A DNA stretch of 64,000 bases from Jacaranda mimosifolia (lineage: Eukaryota; Streptophyta; Magnoliopsida; Lamiales; Bignoniaceae). Under the pieces are notes generated by a model, which saw nothing but the letters and a program-made list of their open reading frames with translations, did no database searches and was not told where the DNA came from. Shown here one piece after another: positions 22,994 through 33,192 of this stretch. The stretch covers positions 28,884,369 through 28,948,368 of the forward strand of contig CM032127.1 in the NCBI GenBank assembly GCA_018894105.1. Reading direction: 5' to 3'. How positions within the stretch are numbered: position 1 is the first letter of the stretch; each line of letters starts with the position of its first letter. The position numbers and the translations under genes are program-made.

Positions 22994-25180
22994 TGAAGGC
23001 AAGTAATGCACTATGATTCAATAATAAAACTTCAAAAGCTTAAATAAACTAGTGCTTTACAAGCTCACAAGGATCTAATCATGCTAGGGATTCAGATTTA
23101 GGTAGAGAGTTACCTTGAATAGCAAATTTCCAAGGAGAAAATGGTGAACTCTTCACCAATCCAAAATCCGCCAAATAGCAGCGCAGTAGGAAGAGAGCAA
23201 CTTTTTCCTTGGTTAAACATCTCCAAAAATCACCAAAAAATTCCTGTATCCTCTTAACACCTTGAAGAAGATACTTTGAAAATTTTAGATCAAACCACCT
23301 TCTGGATCTCCTGGAAAAAAATTCATCAAATCGTTGCTTTGTTTTAGTAGCTCTCCAAAGCTAGCAAACCAAATGTTTTGCCTTTATTGTGATGATCCAC
23401 ACACCAATTGAACTTTCAATTTTTTCTTACTTGTAGATGGGTAAGATAAAGGCCGATTTGAGGTTGGAGAAGAAGAACGAAACCACAGCTTCAACACATG
23501 ATGTAATGCTTGGAGAGAGTTTTGGAGGGAAATGTGAAAGATTCTAATGTTCACACCACAATGTGCATATGGCCAATCCCTCATCTCTATATCTATATAT
23601 AGAGGGAGGATAGGGCATCATACCTTCCTCAAGGGGGGCGGCCACTTGCAAGCTTAGGTGGCAAATTCAAATTTAAATCTAATTTGAATTTGTGTGCATT
23701 TTAATTACAATTGAAATTTAATTTTAAAGTAATTAAGAAGCTAATTCAAATGAACCTTTCATTTGAATTTTTCCTTCAAAATGTTTTCTTCTCGTTAATT
23801 AAATTAAACACTTTAATTTAATTAAATAACCTTTGACTTAACTCTTAAGTCAAAAAAGCTTAACTCTTAACCTTAGTTTTGTTAACTTAACTCTTTAAGT
23901 TAACTTGACCAATTGATGATCATTTGGCACGAAATAATTAACTCCTTAATTATTGATTTAATTTAATTCCTTAAATTAATTGATTAATTTTAACATTTAA
24001 ATTAATCAAGCCAAAATTGACCTTCAAATTGGACACCTCAAAATTGGATCCATGGAGCAATTCTCTAACACTTAGAAAATTCCTTCATTAACTAAGAAGC
24101 TAGTTGGCTTTTGTGTGTGACCCAATAGGTTCTACAATTTATTGGACATGGGCTCACAACTCCTTGTGACTTTAGAATATCTTATATTCATTTTAGTTTA
24201 AAATACGTTTAAATTAATCGACTCAATTCAATTAATCTCATTAATTGAAGAGTATCCAATCTCCATGGTTGATGTCCAACCTCAAGCCCATGGAGCTCAA
24301 CTAATTGGCAAAAATGAATGCTTTTGGAGAGCCATTGTAGCTCTACGCTTACTATGCAAATACAATCCTTCCGTCTCCTATCTCCTGAAAGTGGCCTAGG
24401 GCAAGATATTTGTCGGCTCCCTAATAGCCTCAATACTATGTCTCTATTCTCAATGTTCGATTTCATTTATGACCTCATCTTTGGAAAACACCCTTTTCAA
24501 ATTGTCACACCACATTTCGCATGGATTTCTTGAAATCAATCATTATAGAAACACGTAGGAGATGTACTCGCCCTTCACAAAAGAAAGGGTTCGGATTCCA
24601 TCTAGATCTCACAAATCTCCATGCTTAGTAGCTCATACCCAATCTCACCCCCAAAAGACCCGCTAAGTGATCAAGGAAGAGTCAAAGCATGAGGACCAAA
24701 CACAATGTTATCACGGATCCTCAAATCAGAGGACTAATAATATGCACTAGTGTAAGCTGGAGACTTGCCACTTCATCTATCTAGTGGATTTTCCTAGTGG
24801 GTCTTCAATACCTTGTTCTCTAACAAGCACCCACTAACATGTACCAATATCTCATATAGTTGCTCCTAGAGTAGAGCAATATTCAACTATTGTATTTATG
24901 CATCGTTAATGCAAGTCTATCCGGATCTTAGATGTCCTGTCTCATAACATCCTATAACTTGAAAGATTTAAGATCACGATCGTGTAAGACTTATTCCATG
25001 ATCACCGAACCAAGTTCCGCAGTCATGAGTGATCTAAGGGTTTTTTCCAAATACGAGTGAAGTAATAAATAGCATAAGATGAAGATAGTCATATAATGAA
25101 TATCATTCAATCAAGATTGTTTTACAAGGAAATAGCTTTACAAGGCCAATCCTATTAGCTTGCCGGGCACTATTCCAATA
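22994..25180 (-). repeat. Element B 5' LTR (2.19 kb)
   Basis: It runs from TGAAGGCAAGTAATGC to CACTATTCCAATA. The TATA region is at 23585-23604. It is full-length, unlike the 3' LTR, and ends next to the second AGTGT target duplication. Confidence 0.92.
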
Positions 25181-25185
25181 AGTGT
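25181..25185 (+). other. Target duplication AGTGT, right copy (element B)
   Basis: This is identical to 15958-15962 and marks the right edge of B within LTR D. Confidence 0.93.
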
Positions 25186-25461
25186 AAGTCTATCCAAATC
25201 TTAGTTGTCCTATATCATAAGATTCTATGACTTGGAATATTTAAAATTATGACCGTAGAGACTTATTTGATGATCACCATCATATGTGTGACCAAGTCCT
25301 GGAGTCCTATATGATTTAAGGGCTTCAACCAAATGCATGTGAAGAAATCATAAATGCATAAGATGAAGATGACCATTTTATTGAATATCATTCAATCAAG
25401 ATTGTTATATGGAATAGTTCTTCATGGCAATCTAATTGGCTTGCAGGGCATTATTCCAACA
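25186..25461 (-). repeat. Solo LTR D, right part
   Basis: This resumes LTR D with AAGTCTATCCAAATCTTAG and ends GGGCATTATTCCAACA. It continues the left part (14041-15962) without gap or overlap once B and one target duplication are removed. Confidence 0.88.
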
Positions 25462-28400
25462 TAGAGTTCATGAGGAAGAAAATATTTTCTTAAAAAATCA
25501 AGTTCATGAATTGGAGAAGAATCTTGAAAAGTTTACTATGGGAAGCGATAACTTAAATAAATTATTTGGTTTGCAAAATGCTTCCTTGAGCAAAGTTGGA
25601 GTTGGTAATAATAGAAACCTCAAGAAATTCGATAACATGCTTATCATGTGCTTTTATTGTTGATAGATTAGTCATACGACTGAGTCATGCTTTATTAAGA
25701 AGGGAAAGGCCAAGCCAATTATGAATTGATTTTTTAATCTAAATCGATTAAACTCCAAGGACCCAATGGGCACTTGGATACCTAAACTCGAAAAATAACT
25801 CTTTGATTGTAAGACTTTTCAAGATGCCCTAAAATTAGAAAATAATGGTTATTAGATAGTGGTACCTCTAAACATATAATAGGTGATCCAACAAAGTTCT
25901 TAGCAATTGATAAAGCAAATTTGGGACATGTCATTCTTGCTGGCAACACCAAAAAGAAAGATTGTTTTCAATTAGAATAGTTGGAAAAGAGTCCTCCACC
26001 ATTATCAATGATGTATGGTTAGTTGAAATATTGAAACATAACTTGTTTAGCACAAGTCCACTATTCGATAGTGGTTGTCATCTCAACAAGAAACTACAAA
26101 TGTGTACTATTTTGAAGGAAAAGAAACCTATCTTTACTGCACTAAGAGAAGGACATATTTTTTGTACTTACTATAATGATCTTTTGAATCAAACATGAAA
26201 TGACTAGTGGCAGCTGAAGATTCAAGTTAGATATGACATAGAAGACTTGAACATTATCAACATAAAACTCATTTCCAAACTTTCAAAGACATATCTTGTT
26301 AAGGAAATTCCATATCTCAAATTTGTGAAAGACAAATTGCATGATACATATTAAAAAGGGAATCGAACAAAATCCTTATTCAAAGCAAATGATATGTTAA
26401 CTACTTCTAGACTACTGGAACTATTGCATCTTGACCTTTTTGATCCAATTAAGACAAGCACTCTCAGAGATACCAAGTATTCTTTTGTTATTATTGATGA
26501 TTATTCTAGATATACATTTTTAAACAAGATTAATGTAGTTGATGCCTTCATACCTCTCACTAAAGAGTTGCAACATGAAAAAATATATTTTATTTGCAAA
26601 ATTAGAAGTGATCATGATATTGAATTCGATGAGTATAACTTCGTAATAATTTTTTTGCACCTAGAATCCTATAGTAAAATGGTGTTGTTGAAAGAAAGAA
26701 TTGGAACTTGATTGAAATGACTAGAACAATGATTAATGAATACAATATGCCTAAATTATTTTGGGGAGAAGCTCTGAACATTACATGCAATGTGTCTAAT
26801 AGAGTTCTTCTAAGACCTATCTTGAACAAAATCCCTTTTAAGTTGTGGAGAGGTAAAATTCCTAATATTTCATATTTCAAAGTTTTCAGTTGCAAATGTT
26901 TTGTCTTGAATAATTGTGATCTATTGCCATATTTTGTTCTAAAGTGGATGAATAAATATTTATTAGGTATTTTGTGCATAGTAAGGCATGTATGACTTAC
27001 AACAAACGAAAGAAAGTGGTACAAGAGTCTATGCATGTATCTTTTGATGAAACTAACCCTCTTGAAGCCAAGCAACGCTTGAGCAAAGATAATGCGGATA
27101 TTATTCCCCTTATTACAATAACTGAAGAAAGAGTGGAAGTAAGAACTAAACATGAGATCATAGATGAAGAAAGCTCTCTTTCTAGATAACCAGAAAAGAA
27201 TATTTCTAAAAAAATGGTTGATGTAAGAACTGCAACAATAAGAAAATTTTTTCAAGCATTAAGCCATCGTATATCGCAAGTTATAGAAAGTATAAAAGAT
27301 AGAGTAAGAATGAGATCATCCTTCAGATAGGAAGATGATGGAATTGGGAACTATATATTCATATCAATGATTAAGCAAGAAGTGTTGAAGAAACCCCCAT
27401 GATAAATCATGGATAAATGCTATAAAAGAGGAGCTACCATAATTCCAAAGGATAAGGTTTGGAATTTTATTAAGAGACTGGATGACAATCTAGTTATTGG
27501 AACAAAAGGGGTATTCAAAAACAAACTTAATTACGATGGGAAGTTCTAGAAACAAGGTTAGACTAGTAGCCAAGGACTATATTCAAGAAGAAGGAATTGA
27601 TTATGACAAAATGTTTGCACTGGTTGCAAGATTGGAATCAATCCACATGCTACTCGCTTTTATATCACACATGTGGTTAACTTTACACTAGATGGATGTT
27701 AAAAGGCCTTCTTGAATGGATTCATCAATGAGGAAGTCTATTTTGGACAGCTTTCTGGCTTTGAGAAAAGAAGAACTCCCCAATCATGTCTACAAACTTA
27801 CCAAAACACTCAATAGTTTGAAACAAACTACATAAGCTTGGTATGAAAGTTTGAGTAAGTTTCTGATAAACAAAGGATTCCCAATGGGTATAATTGATAC
27901 TACACTATTTATCAAAAATCATAATATCGATATATTGCTCATGCAAACCTATATTGATGATATTATATTTGGAGCAACTAACAATCATTTTTGTAAGGAG
28001 TTTGCTAAATAGCTAAACAGATGAAAAAAGAGTTTGAAGTGGGCATCATGGGCGAGCTTAGCCACTTTCTTGGTGCGCAAGTAAAGCAGTCCAACAAAGA
28101 CAATTTCATTTGTCGATCTAAATATACCAAGGAGTTACTAAAGAAATTTGGGATGAACTGCTGTAAAAAAGCATTAACTCTTATATGCATAACAACTAAA
28201 CTTGATAAATAAGAAGCTGGTAAACCAACTGATGAGAAAACGTATAGAGGTTTGTTTGGTAGCCTCTTATATTTAATTATCAGCAACTTGATATCATATT
28301 TTCTGTTTGCATGTGTGCTTGGTTTCAATCTAATTATAAAGAATCTCATTTAACTATTGTTAAATAAATATTCAAATTTCTTAAAGGAACTATTGATTAT

Positions 28401-28925
28401 GGTTTATGGCATCCTTCATGTGAAGAATTTGAACTCATTGGTTACTCAGATGCTGATTTATGCTAAATGAAAATTAGATCGTCAAAGTAATAACGTTAGA
28501 TGTCAATTTTTAAGAAAGAGTCTCATTATATTGTTTAGTAAGAAACAAAATTCTATTGCTCTTTCTACTACTGAAGCTGAACATATTACATTAGGTTATT
28601 ATTCTATACAAAATTTGTGGATGAAGCTAACTTTGCATTATTATGGATTGATGTTTAGCAATGTTCTTATGTACTGTGATGATACTAGTGCTATAAATAT
28701 AACCAAGAATCTAGTCCATCATTCTCGAACTAAGCATATTGAGGTAAAACAACACCTTATTTGAGATTAAGCAAAGGAGATGTATGCATATGTTTTGTGA
28801 GCACTAAGTTTCAATTAGCGAATATTTTCACCAAGCCCTTCATTGGAGATTGTTTTAGCAAAATCCAAAATAGTTTGGGGATTGTAGAAATTAAGAAGTT
28901 ACATGCTCTAAAAAGAAAGGCATAA
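25462..28925 (+). pseudogene. Element E pol (SIRE-like): PR, IN, RT, RNase H
   Basis: Gag-Pol of element E resumes here after LTR D. In order, I see a coiled-coil piece (VHEEENIFLKNQVHELEKNL), a second zinc-finger remnant (CFYC, near 25650), the protease block WLLDSGTSKHIIGD (near 25850), the integrase core with HLDLF and RSDHDIEFDEYN (26394-26640), WGEALNITCNVSNRVLLRPI (26760-26820), RT with QTYIDDIIFGATNN (YIDD, near 27945-27985), the block GELSHFLGAQVKQ, and RNase H with SIALSTTEAEHITLGYYS (28560-28620). The end FTKP lies near 28830. Stops and frameshifts are frequent. YIDD and the DSG of the protease are intact, but no long frame survives. Wording such as YIDDIIFGAT fits the SIRE lineage. 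Confidence 0.85.
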
Positions 28926-29330
28926 AAGATTGCATTACAAGCGAAAATTACTATTCAAGGTACACGCTTAATATTTGAATCACTCTTGTGCAGGAAAAAT
29001 TGCAGACAATGGATACATTTTTTCTGTTGCTAGTTTGAATTAAAAATTCAAATTTACTTGCCTTAAATAATATGCATCAGTAATTATCAATGGGCGGTTG
29101 ACTTTAAATGGTTATTGGTAAGAGAAAACTAATTTTACTCCCTTTGATTCAATAGTTTAATTGCATTATATGCTTGCATATTTATATATTAAACCTAACA
29201 TTTGTTGGAAATATATTTGGATACAAACATTTCTTTCACTCATTCTCACATGCTGAAAAATCTCTCTCTCTCTGTCTCCCCTCTCTCATCTTCCACCTAA
29301 AACCCTAGTTTCCCCCTTCACCAAAAACAA
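28926..29330 (+). other. Spacer between pol and env-like region of element E
   Basis: No coding signal is seen. It contains a CT-rich run at 29262-29290 (TCTCTCTCTCTGTCTCCCC) and AAACCCTAGTTTCCC at about 29300, pieces often seen upstream of plant reading frames. In SIRE-type elements a spacer separates pol from the env-like gene. Confidence 0.4.
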
Positions 29331-31130
29331 TTGAAAATAGGTAGAACTAAGTGAAAGACTACAATCAAATCTTCCATTCATTCTCCTACCAAAGAACAAC
29401 TATCCACACTCATCAAAGTTTTGAATAGAAATGAAAAACTTGACCCTTACTGTACCATTGGAAGTTATCTATCCTAAGAATTCAGAGAGAATGCCATCCG
29501 AAGGGAAAAAGAAACTGGTTCAGAGACCACACTAGAATTTGAATCAACGATCAATTTTGAGAAAGGTGACAGTAAGAATGATGAAGAAATGAAAGGATCA
29601 AGTAGTGAGAAAGGATCAACACCAAGTGAAGGAAATGAGGAGAAAATAGAAAAGAATGAAGAAGTGGAGAAAGAAGAAAATGAGGATACTGAGGAGGAAG
29701 AAAAGCTATTTTCGAAGGATTGCTTGACTGAGGCTACCAAGCTGAGTTTGAAAATGAGTATAAGGCTACAAAAGTTGAATGTGTAAGGTCAATCAATTTT
29801 TCTTTAATTTCTGCTACTAAATTGCCTGAAATGATTAGAAATACTATTTGGACTCATTATGAAATTTTAGGAATTTGTCTATTCGAAATTTGTCATTAAG
29901 TTCATTGTGAACATGACCCTTGGGAAAGAGAAGGGAAATCCTATGATTGAGTCTTATGGGAATGGTACTCTATAAGTTAACTGTCTCGAAATTTTGCAAA
30001 ATACTAGGTTATGAAAATGAGGGACACATATATTTTCAGATCAAGGAATGGTGTAATAAAGATTATTTTGATAAGAAATCTACTGAGAAGATGATTTAAA
30101 AAGAAAAAGGGTTTGAGAATTTTGTGGGTGGACAAATTTACAATAGGATGAACACTTATAACAACATGTTTCATAGGCTGATCTCCGATACTTTTTTATG
30201 TCGCACCAGACTTACCCAAACTACATAAATGAATTTTATGAAAATATACTTGATGTATGTTGCCTTAAGTAGATTCAAGGTAAACTTTGGTTGCCTAGTG
30301 ATAAAAGCATTACACAATAGCTATACCTATTAAATGGGTACCTATGGATAACCTAAGAGTGTGTAGCAATAGGTTGGGTAAATTTATCCATGGGTAAAAT
30401 TACTCGTCTTTTATTAGGTACGAGATAGTGGACCCATTACCTATGACTATGTGTAATGGGCAACCCATGGGTATCCGTAATAAATTTTTATTTTTTATAT
30501 TTAAAGAAAAATTAATATTATTTTTCAATTTACATAATATTATTCAAATATTACCTAAGAAAAAAAAGAGGCTACAAATTTTGAATATTTTATTGAACAA
30601 GTATTTAAAGCATGTCAAATGTTTTAGTTTGAAAACTATAGTTTAAATGTTTAAACATTTACTAAATTTAGATTATATTACATTTCAATCCACCTACACG
30701 TCTTACTTTTACTGCTATATTAGGAGTTTACCTGTGGATACCCCTGGGCTGGGCCAAAAATTAGTGAGTAATTAGACGGTGGGTAAAATTACGCATATTT
30801 TATTAGGTAAAAGAAATGAGGCCCATTTACTTGAATTTATTGGGTACCCGTGGTATGAGTAATTTTTTGCCATGTCTACATACTACTATGTGGACACAAC
30901 CAAGATTTTGCCTTATAGATATGCTATCTAATAGAATCATCAAGGGATTCAAAATTGAATTGCCTAAAAGTTTGAAGGAGTCTCAGAAAGAGATGCAAAA
31001 ACACATGGTCACTACCATAAGTCTGGTAAAAGTGGAGTTTTACCAAAAGAAAAAGGGTGACTAAGTCATGCTGAAGGTGGATCCTATGGTCATGTATAAG
31101 CACAAGGATCTTAATTACTTTGACATCAAA
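29331..31130 (+). pseudogene. Element E env-like region
   Basis: SIRE-type elements carry an extra reading frame after pol. Here one frame gives a Glu/Lys-rich stretch (29589-29786; GNEEKIEKNEEVEKEENE), followed by KLPEMIRNTIWTHYEILGIC, FVGGQIYNRMNTYNNMFHRL and, beyond an inserted hAT-like element, TTMWTQPRFCLIDMLSNRII. The wording and position resemble the env-like proteins of plant copia elements. Function is unknown in these elements. Stops and frameshifts are present throughout, and the frame is split at 30318-30878. No signal peptide or clear membrane segment can be seen in what remains. Confidence 0.55.
30318..30878. mobile_element. hAT-like non-autonomous element (561 bp)
   Basis: The right end, read inwards, is TAGACATGGCAAAAAATTAC and the left end is TAGCTATACCTATTAAATGG. 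Both are followed by subterminal GGGTACC/GGTAATGGG-type motifs (ATGGGTACCTATGG, GGGTACCCGTGG, CCCATTACC), which are typical of a large group of plant hAT MITEs. It splits the env-like frame: VIKALH lies on the left and HTTMWTQPRF on the right. The 8-bp flanks (TTACACAA and CATACTAC) are not identical, so the target duplication has decayed or the left end is slightly misplaced. No transposase is encoded. Confidence 0.65.
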
Positions 31131-31537
31131 GTTGGCTAACGATGACTATTACAATGAATTTTCGGATCTATACATCATAAAGTTGACTTCTTTCATGGTT
31201 CCTCATATTACTATAATGATAACCTACTTATTTGCCATTGTTGTACGCATGAGTAGGATGATATACAATGCAATTTTGCAATAAAGTTGTATGCTTGGAC
31301 ATGTTTTCTTTAGTTTTTGGGTTTTGGCTCATCTTTACCCCTTTGCCAAGAAACTTATGGGAAGATGGCAAAGGCCTCCTTTGATCGTGTTTGTGTGGTT
31401 CGGCCTTATTCCAATCAATATATCTCTTCTTTGGATTGCTATTTCTCCACCATTGACGGCTTCCCAGGTTAGAGATTCCTTCGAATTTACAGGATTCATT
31501 AGAAAAAATGATCCAATTAGTATATTGTTGCAAACTA
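31131..31537 (+). other. Downstream part of element E, no clear coding
   Basis: Open frames on both strands overlap here (for example 31291-31557 plus). The plus-strand one is hydrophobic ([20 protein letters not shown], then [18 protein letters not shown]) and could be the membrane segment of an env-like protein, but no family match is recognised. Element H begins at 31538. Confidence 0.35.
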
Positions 31538-31759
31538 TGTTAATTTTAGACCCTTGATCCAATAAACATCCATATTTGAATGGATTTTTCTATATCTAGA
31601 AGGAAGTGCGGTTCTAGTTGGATTAGAACTATTCCTCATGAAGAGATGTAGACAGATAACATTCATCCATATCTAGAAGGGTAACTCTCCCTTGTGTGGG
31701 ATAAGGATGATCCATATCTCCATTAACTCCTTGTTGGATTGAACTCTTCGAAGATTTGT

Positions 31760-31770
31760 CTATAAATAAG
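31760..31770 (+). promoter_or_regulatory. TATA box, element H 5' LTR
   Basis: CTATAAATAAG lies about 220 bp into the LTR and is followed by CCCTCTTTCTAAGAG. The 3' LTR has CTATAATAGGCCC at the matching place (41440). Confidence 0.5.
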
Positions 31771-32317
31771 CCCTCTTTCTAAGAGTTTAGCATACATAAT
31801 TTGAGTATTCACTCTTTTCAGATACTCTCTTTATATTCATAGTTTTTCTCTCTCCATATTTCTTGGAGTATCACCAAATTGTTTCCAAGGGATTGTGGTC
31901 TATATGTGGAAGCTCTGGTAGCAACCCTACGAGGTGAGTAGAGATTGGAGAAGGTGTTCAAAGTTAAAAGATGTTGAGTTATACTTAAGAGATGTTCGAA
32001 TCAAGAAACTTAGAGCCCATGTGGATTCAGAGGCTGGAAAATGAGTTTTGATCTGGGATGGTATTTGTAAAACCTTCGCCAATCAAAAGGTAACATTGAA
32101 CTGTTCATAGACATATTAAATTTTGACCAATTAAGAAGTGATATATGCAAAATAATATATTAGATGTTAATTTAAAATTTGGATTTATATTTTGGGATTT
32201 ATTAAACTTAATTCCAAAAGATAAATAGTTAATTTTATTTAATACTCTAGTATTTATTTTATACTCAAATCAAATATTGACTAGTGTTAAAGCTGAAGTG
32301 TCTATGTACATGGACCA

Positions 32318-32530
32318 ATCAAATGAAAGATGTTTGATATTATCTTTTGATATATGATATTATCAAATCAAAGATGTTTGATATTATCTCTAAATATTTA
32401 ATAGTACCAAATTAAAGATATTTGATATTATCTCTTGATATTGACATTATGTTTTGATGTTTGATATTATCAAATCAAAGATATCTAATATTATATCTTG
32501 ATATTTGATATTATCTTATCAAAGAGATAA
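32318..32530 (+). repeat. AT-rich direct repeats, 30-60 bp
   Basis: Motifs like TTTGATATTATC and AAATCAAAGATGTTTGATA recur at least six times with spacing of 30-60 bp, upstream of the TATA box at 32576. They may be promoter repeats of an LTR. Confidence 0.65.
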
Positions 32531-32575
32531 CCGTCAAAGAAGTTCAAATCAATCTAAAAGCATCCCATCAAACAC

Positions 32576-32587
32576 CTATATAAAGGG
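32576..32587 (+). promoter_or_regulatory. Second TATA box within H LTR insertion
   Basis: ACCTATATAAAGGGGC is a strong plant TATA box, followed about 30 bp later by CATTTGACACACAAGAC, a plausible start region. It belongs to the inserted block, not to H's own LTR promoter. Confidence 0.5.
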
Positions 32588-32665
32588 GCAATCCCAACTC
32601 ATTTGACACACAAGACAAATCCTAGCAAGTAAGAGAAACTTTGAAGAAGTCTTGCAGTTCTCTCA

Positions 32666-33040
32666 AGCTATTCAAGGAGATCCATGGCGTTCAAGGTGTT
32701 CTTCGCAGAGTTCATCATAATTTGGCGTTTGATTCAAGATTAAGATGAGAAACCCTTGAATTGACATTATTTTCTTCAAATCAAAATCAAGGAGATCCAT
32801 GGTGTTCTTCGTGGAGCTCATATATCTTGGTGTTTGATTTAAGATTAAGGTACGAAGCCCTCGAATTGACGTTATTTTCTTCAAGGTGTTCTTTGCGGAG
32901 TTCATATATTTTTGGCATTTGATTCGAGATTAAGGTGTGAAGCCCTCGAGTTGGCACTATTTCAAATCAAATTCAAGGAGATCCGTAGTATTTAAGGCAT
33001 TCATCACGAGCTCATCAAATTTCAAGATTACATTTGGAAG
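32666..33040 (+). repeat. Tandem repeat, about 95-115 bp, 3.5 copies
   Basis: Copies begin near 32666, 32788, 32882 and 32973 (partial). Shared runs are TCAAGGAGATCCATGG, TGTTCTTCGCAGAGTTCAT and TTTGATTCAAGATTAAG. It creates a minus-strand open frame (32672-32905) with an internal repeat, which I take to be chance. Confidence 0.8.
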
Positions 33041-33178
33041 GGAAGAATCAGAGGATTAGATTTTGTACAATTTTTCTTATCATGCAACTTTAATGTTTGT
33101 AGACAAGAAATTTGTTGTTTCACATTCATTTTGATTCTATGTGGAAATTAATTGTTTATGTATAATGATTTCCAAGAG

Positions 33179-33192
33179 TGGTATCAAAAACC
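33179..33192 (+). other. Primer-binding site of element H
   Basis: TGGTATCAAAAACC begins four bases after the LTR end. Its first eight bases match the initiator Met-tRNA complement, and the mismatches further in (AAAACC for GAGCC) are mostly G-to-A changes, as expected from cytosine deamination on the other strand. Confidence 0.65.

Larger units (their letters stand above)
15963..25180 (-). mobile_element. Element B, Angela/BARE-like Ty1/copia, full structure
   Basis: A 9.2-kb minus-strand element with both LTRs (15963-17641 and 22994-25180), a polypurine tract, one gag-pol region, a leader, a Met-tRNA primer site and a perfect 5-bp target duplication. It inserted into solo LTR D of its own family. 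The two LTRs differ at many positions, and the 3' LTR has a 520-bp deletion, so it is not recent. Large deletions removed RNase H and part of integrase, so it is defective. Internal order on the minus strand is gag, protease, integrase, RT, which is the copia order. Confidence 0.93.
32106..33125 (+). repeat. 1.0-kb insertion in H LTR, solo-LTR-like
   Basis: This block is absent from the partner LTR. It starts TGTTCATAGACAT and ends TTGTTGTTTCA, so it has TG...CA ends. It has its own TATA box (CTATATAAAGG, 32576-32587), an AT-rich repeat upstream and a tandem array downstream, the make-up of an LTR. The empty site in the 3' LTR (TTGAACCATCCATTTT) shows no target duplication, so insertion of a solo LTR is a proposal and a deletion in the 3' LTR is the alternative. 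Confidence 0.55.
31538..33174 (+). repeat. Element H 5' LTR with internal 1-kb insertion
   Basis: The part at 31538-32105 and the end at 33126-33174 match the 3' LTR at 41207-41856. The 1.02 kb between them (32106-33125) is absent from the 3' LTR. A TATA box (CTATAAATAAG) lies at 31760-31770. The end ATGATTTCCA is followed by AGAG and the primer site, as expected at a 5' LTR boundary. Confidence 0.7.

Noticed and set aside
26602..27255. Minus-strand frame of 217 codons opposite element E pol
   Set aside because: It mirrors integrase and RT coding on the plus strand, and its protein has no recognisable domain. The plus-strand reading explains the sequence.
29474..29740. Ser/Phe-rich minus-strand frame of 88 codons
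   Set aside because: It is the complement of the GAA/AAG-rich acidic stretch of the env-like frame; low-complexity shadow.
32672..32905. Minus-strand repeat protein (repeated LILNQTP units)
   Set aside because: The repetition comes from the DNA tandem array at 32666-33040 within an LTR-like block; no start context or family match.
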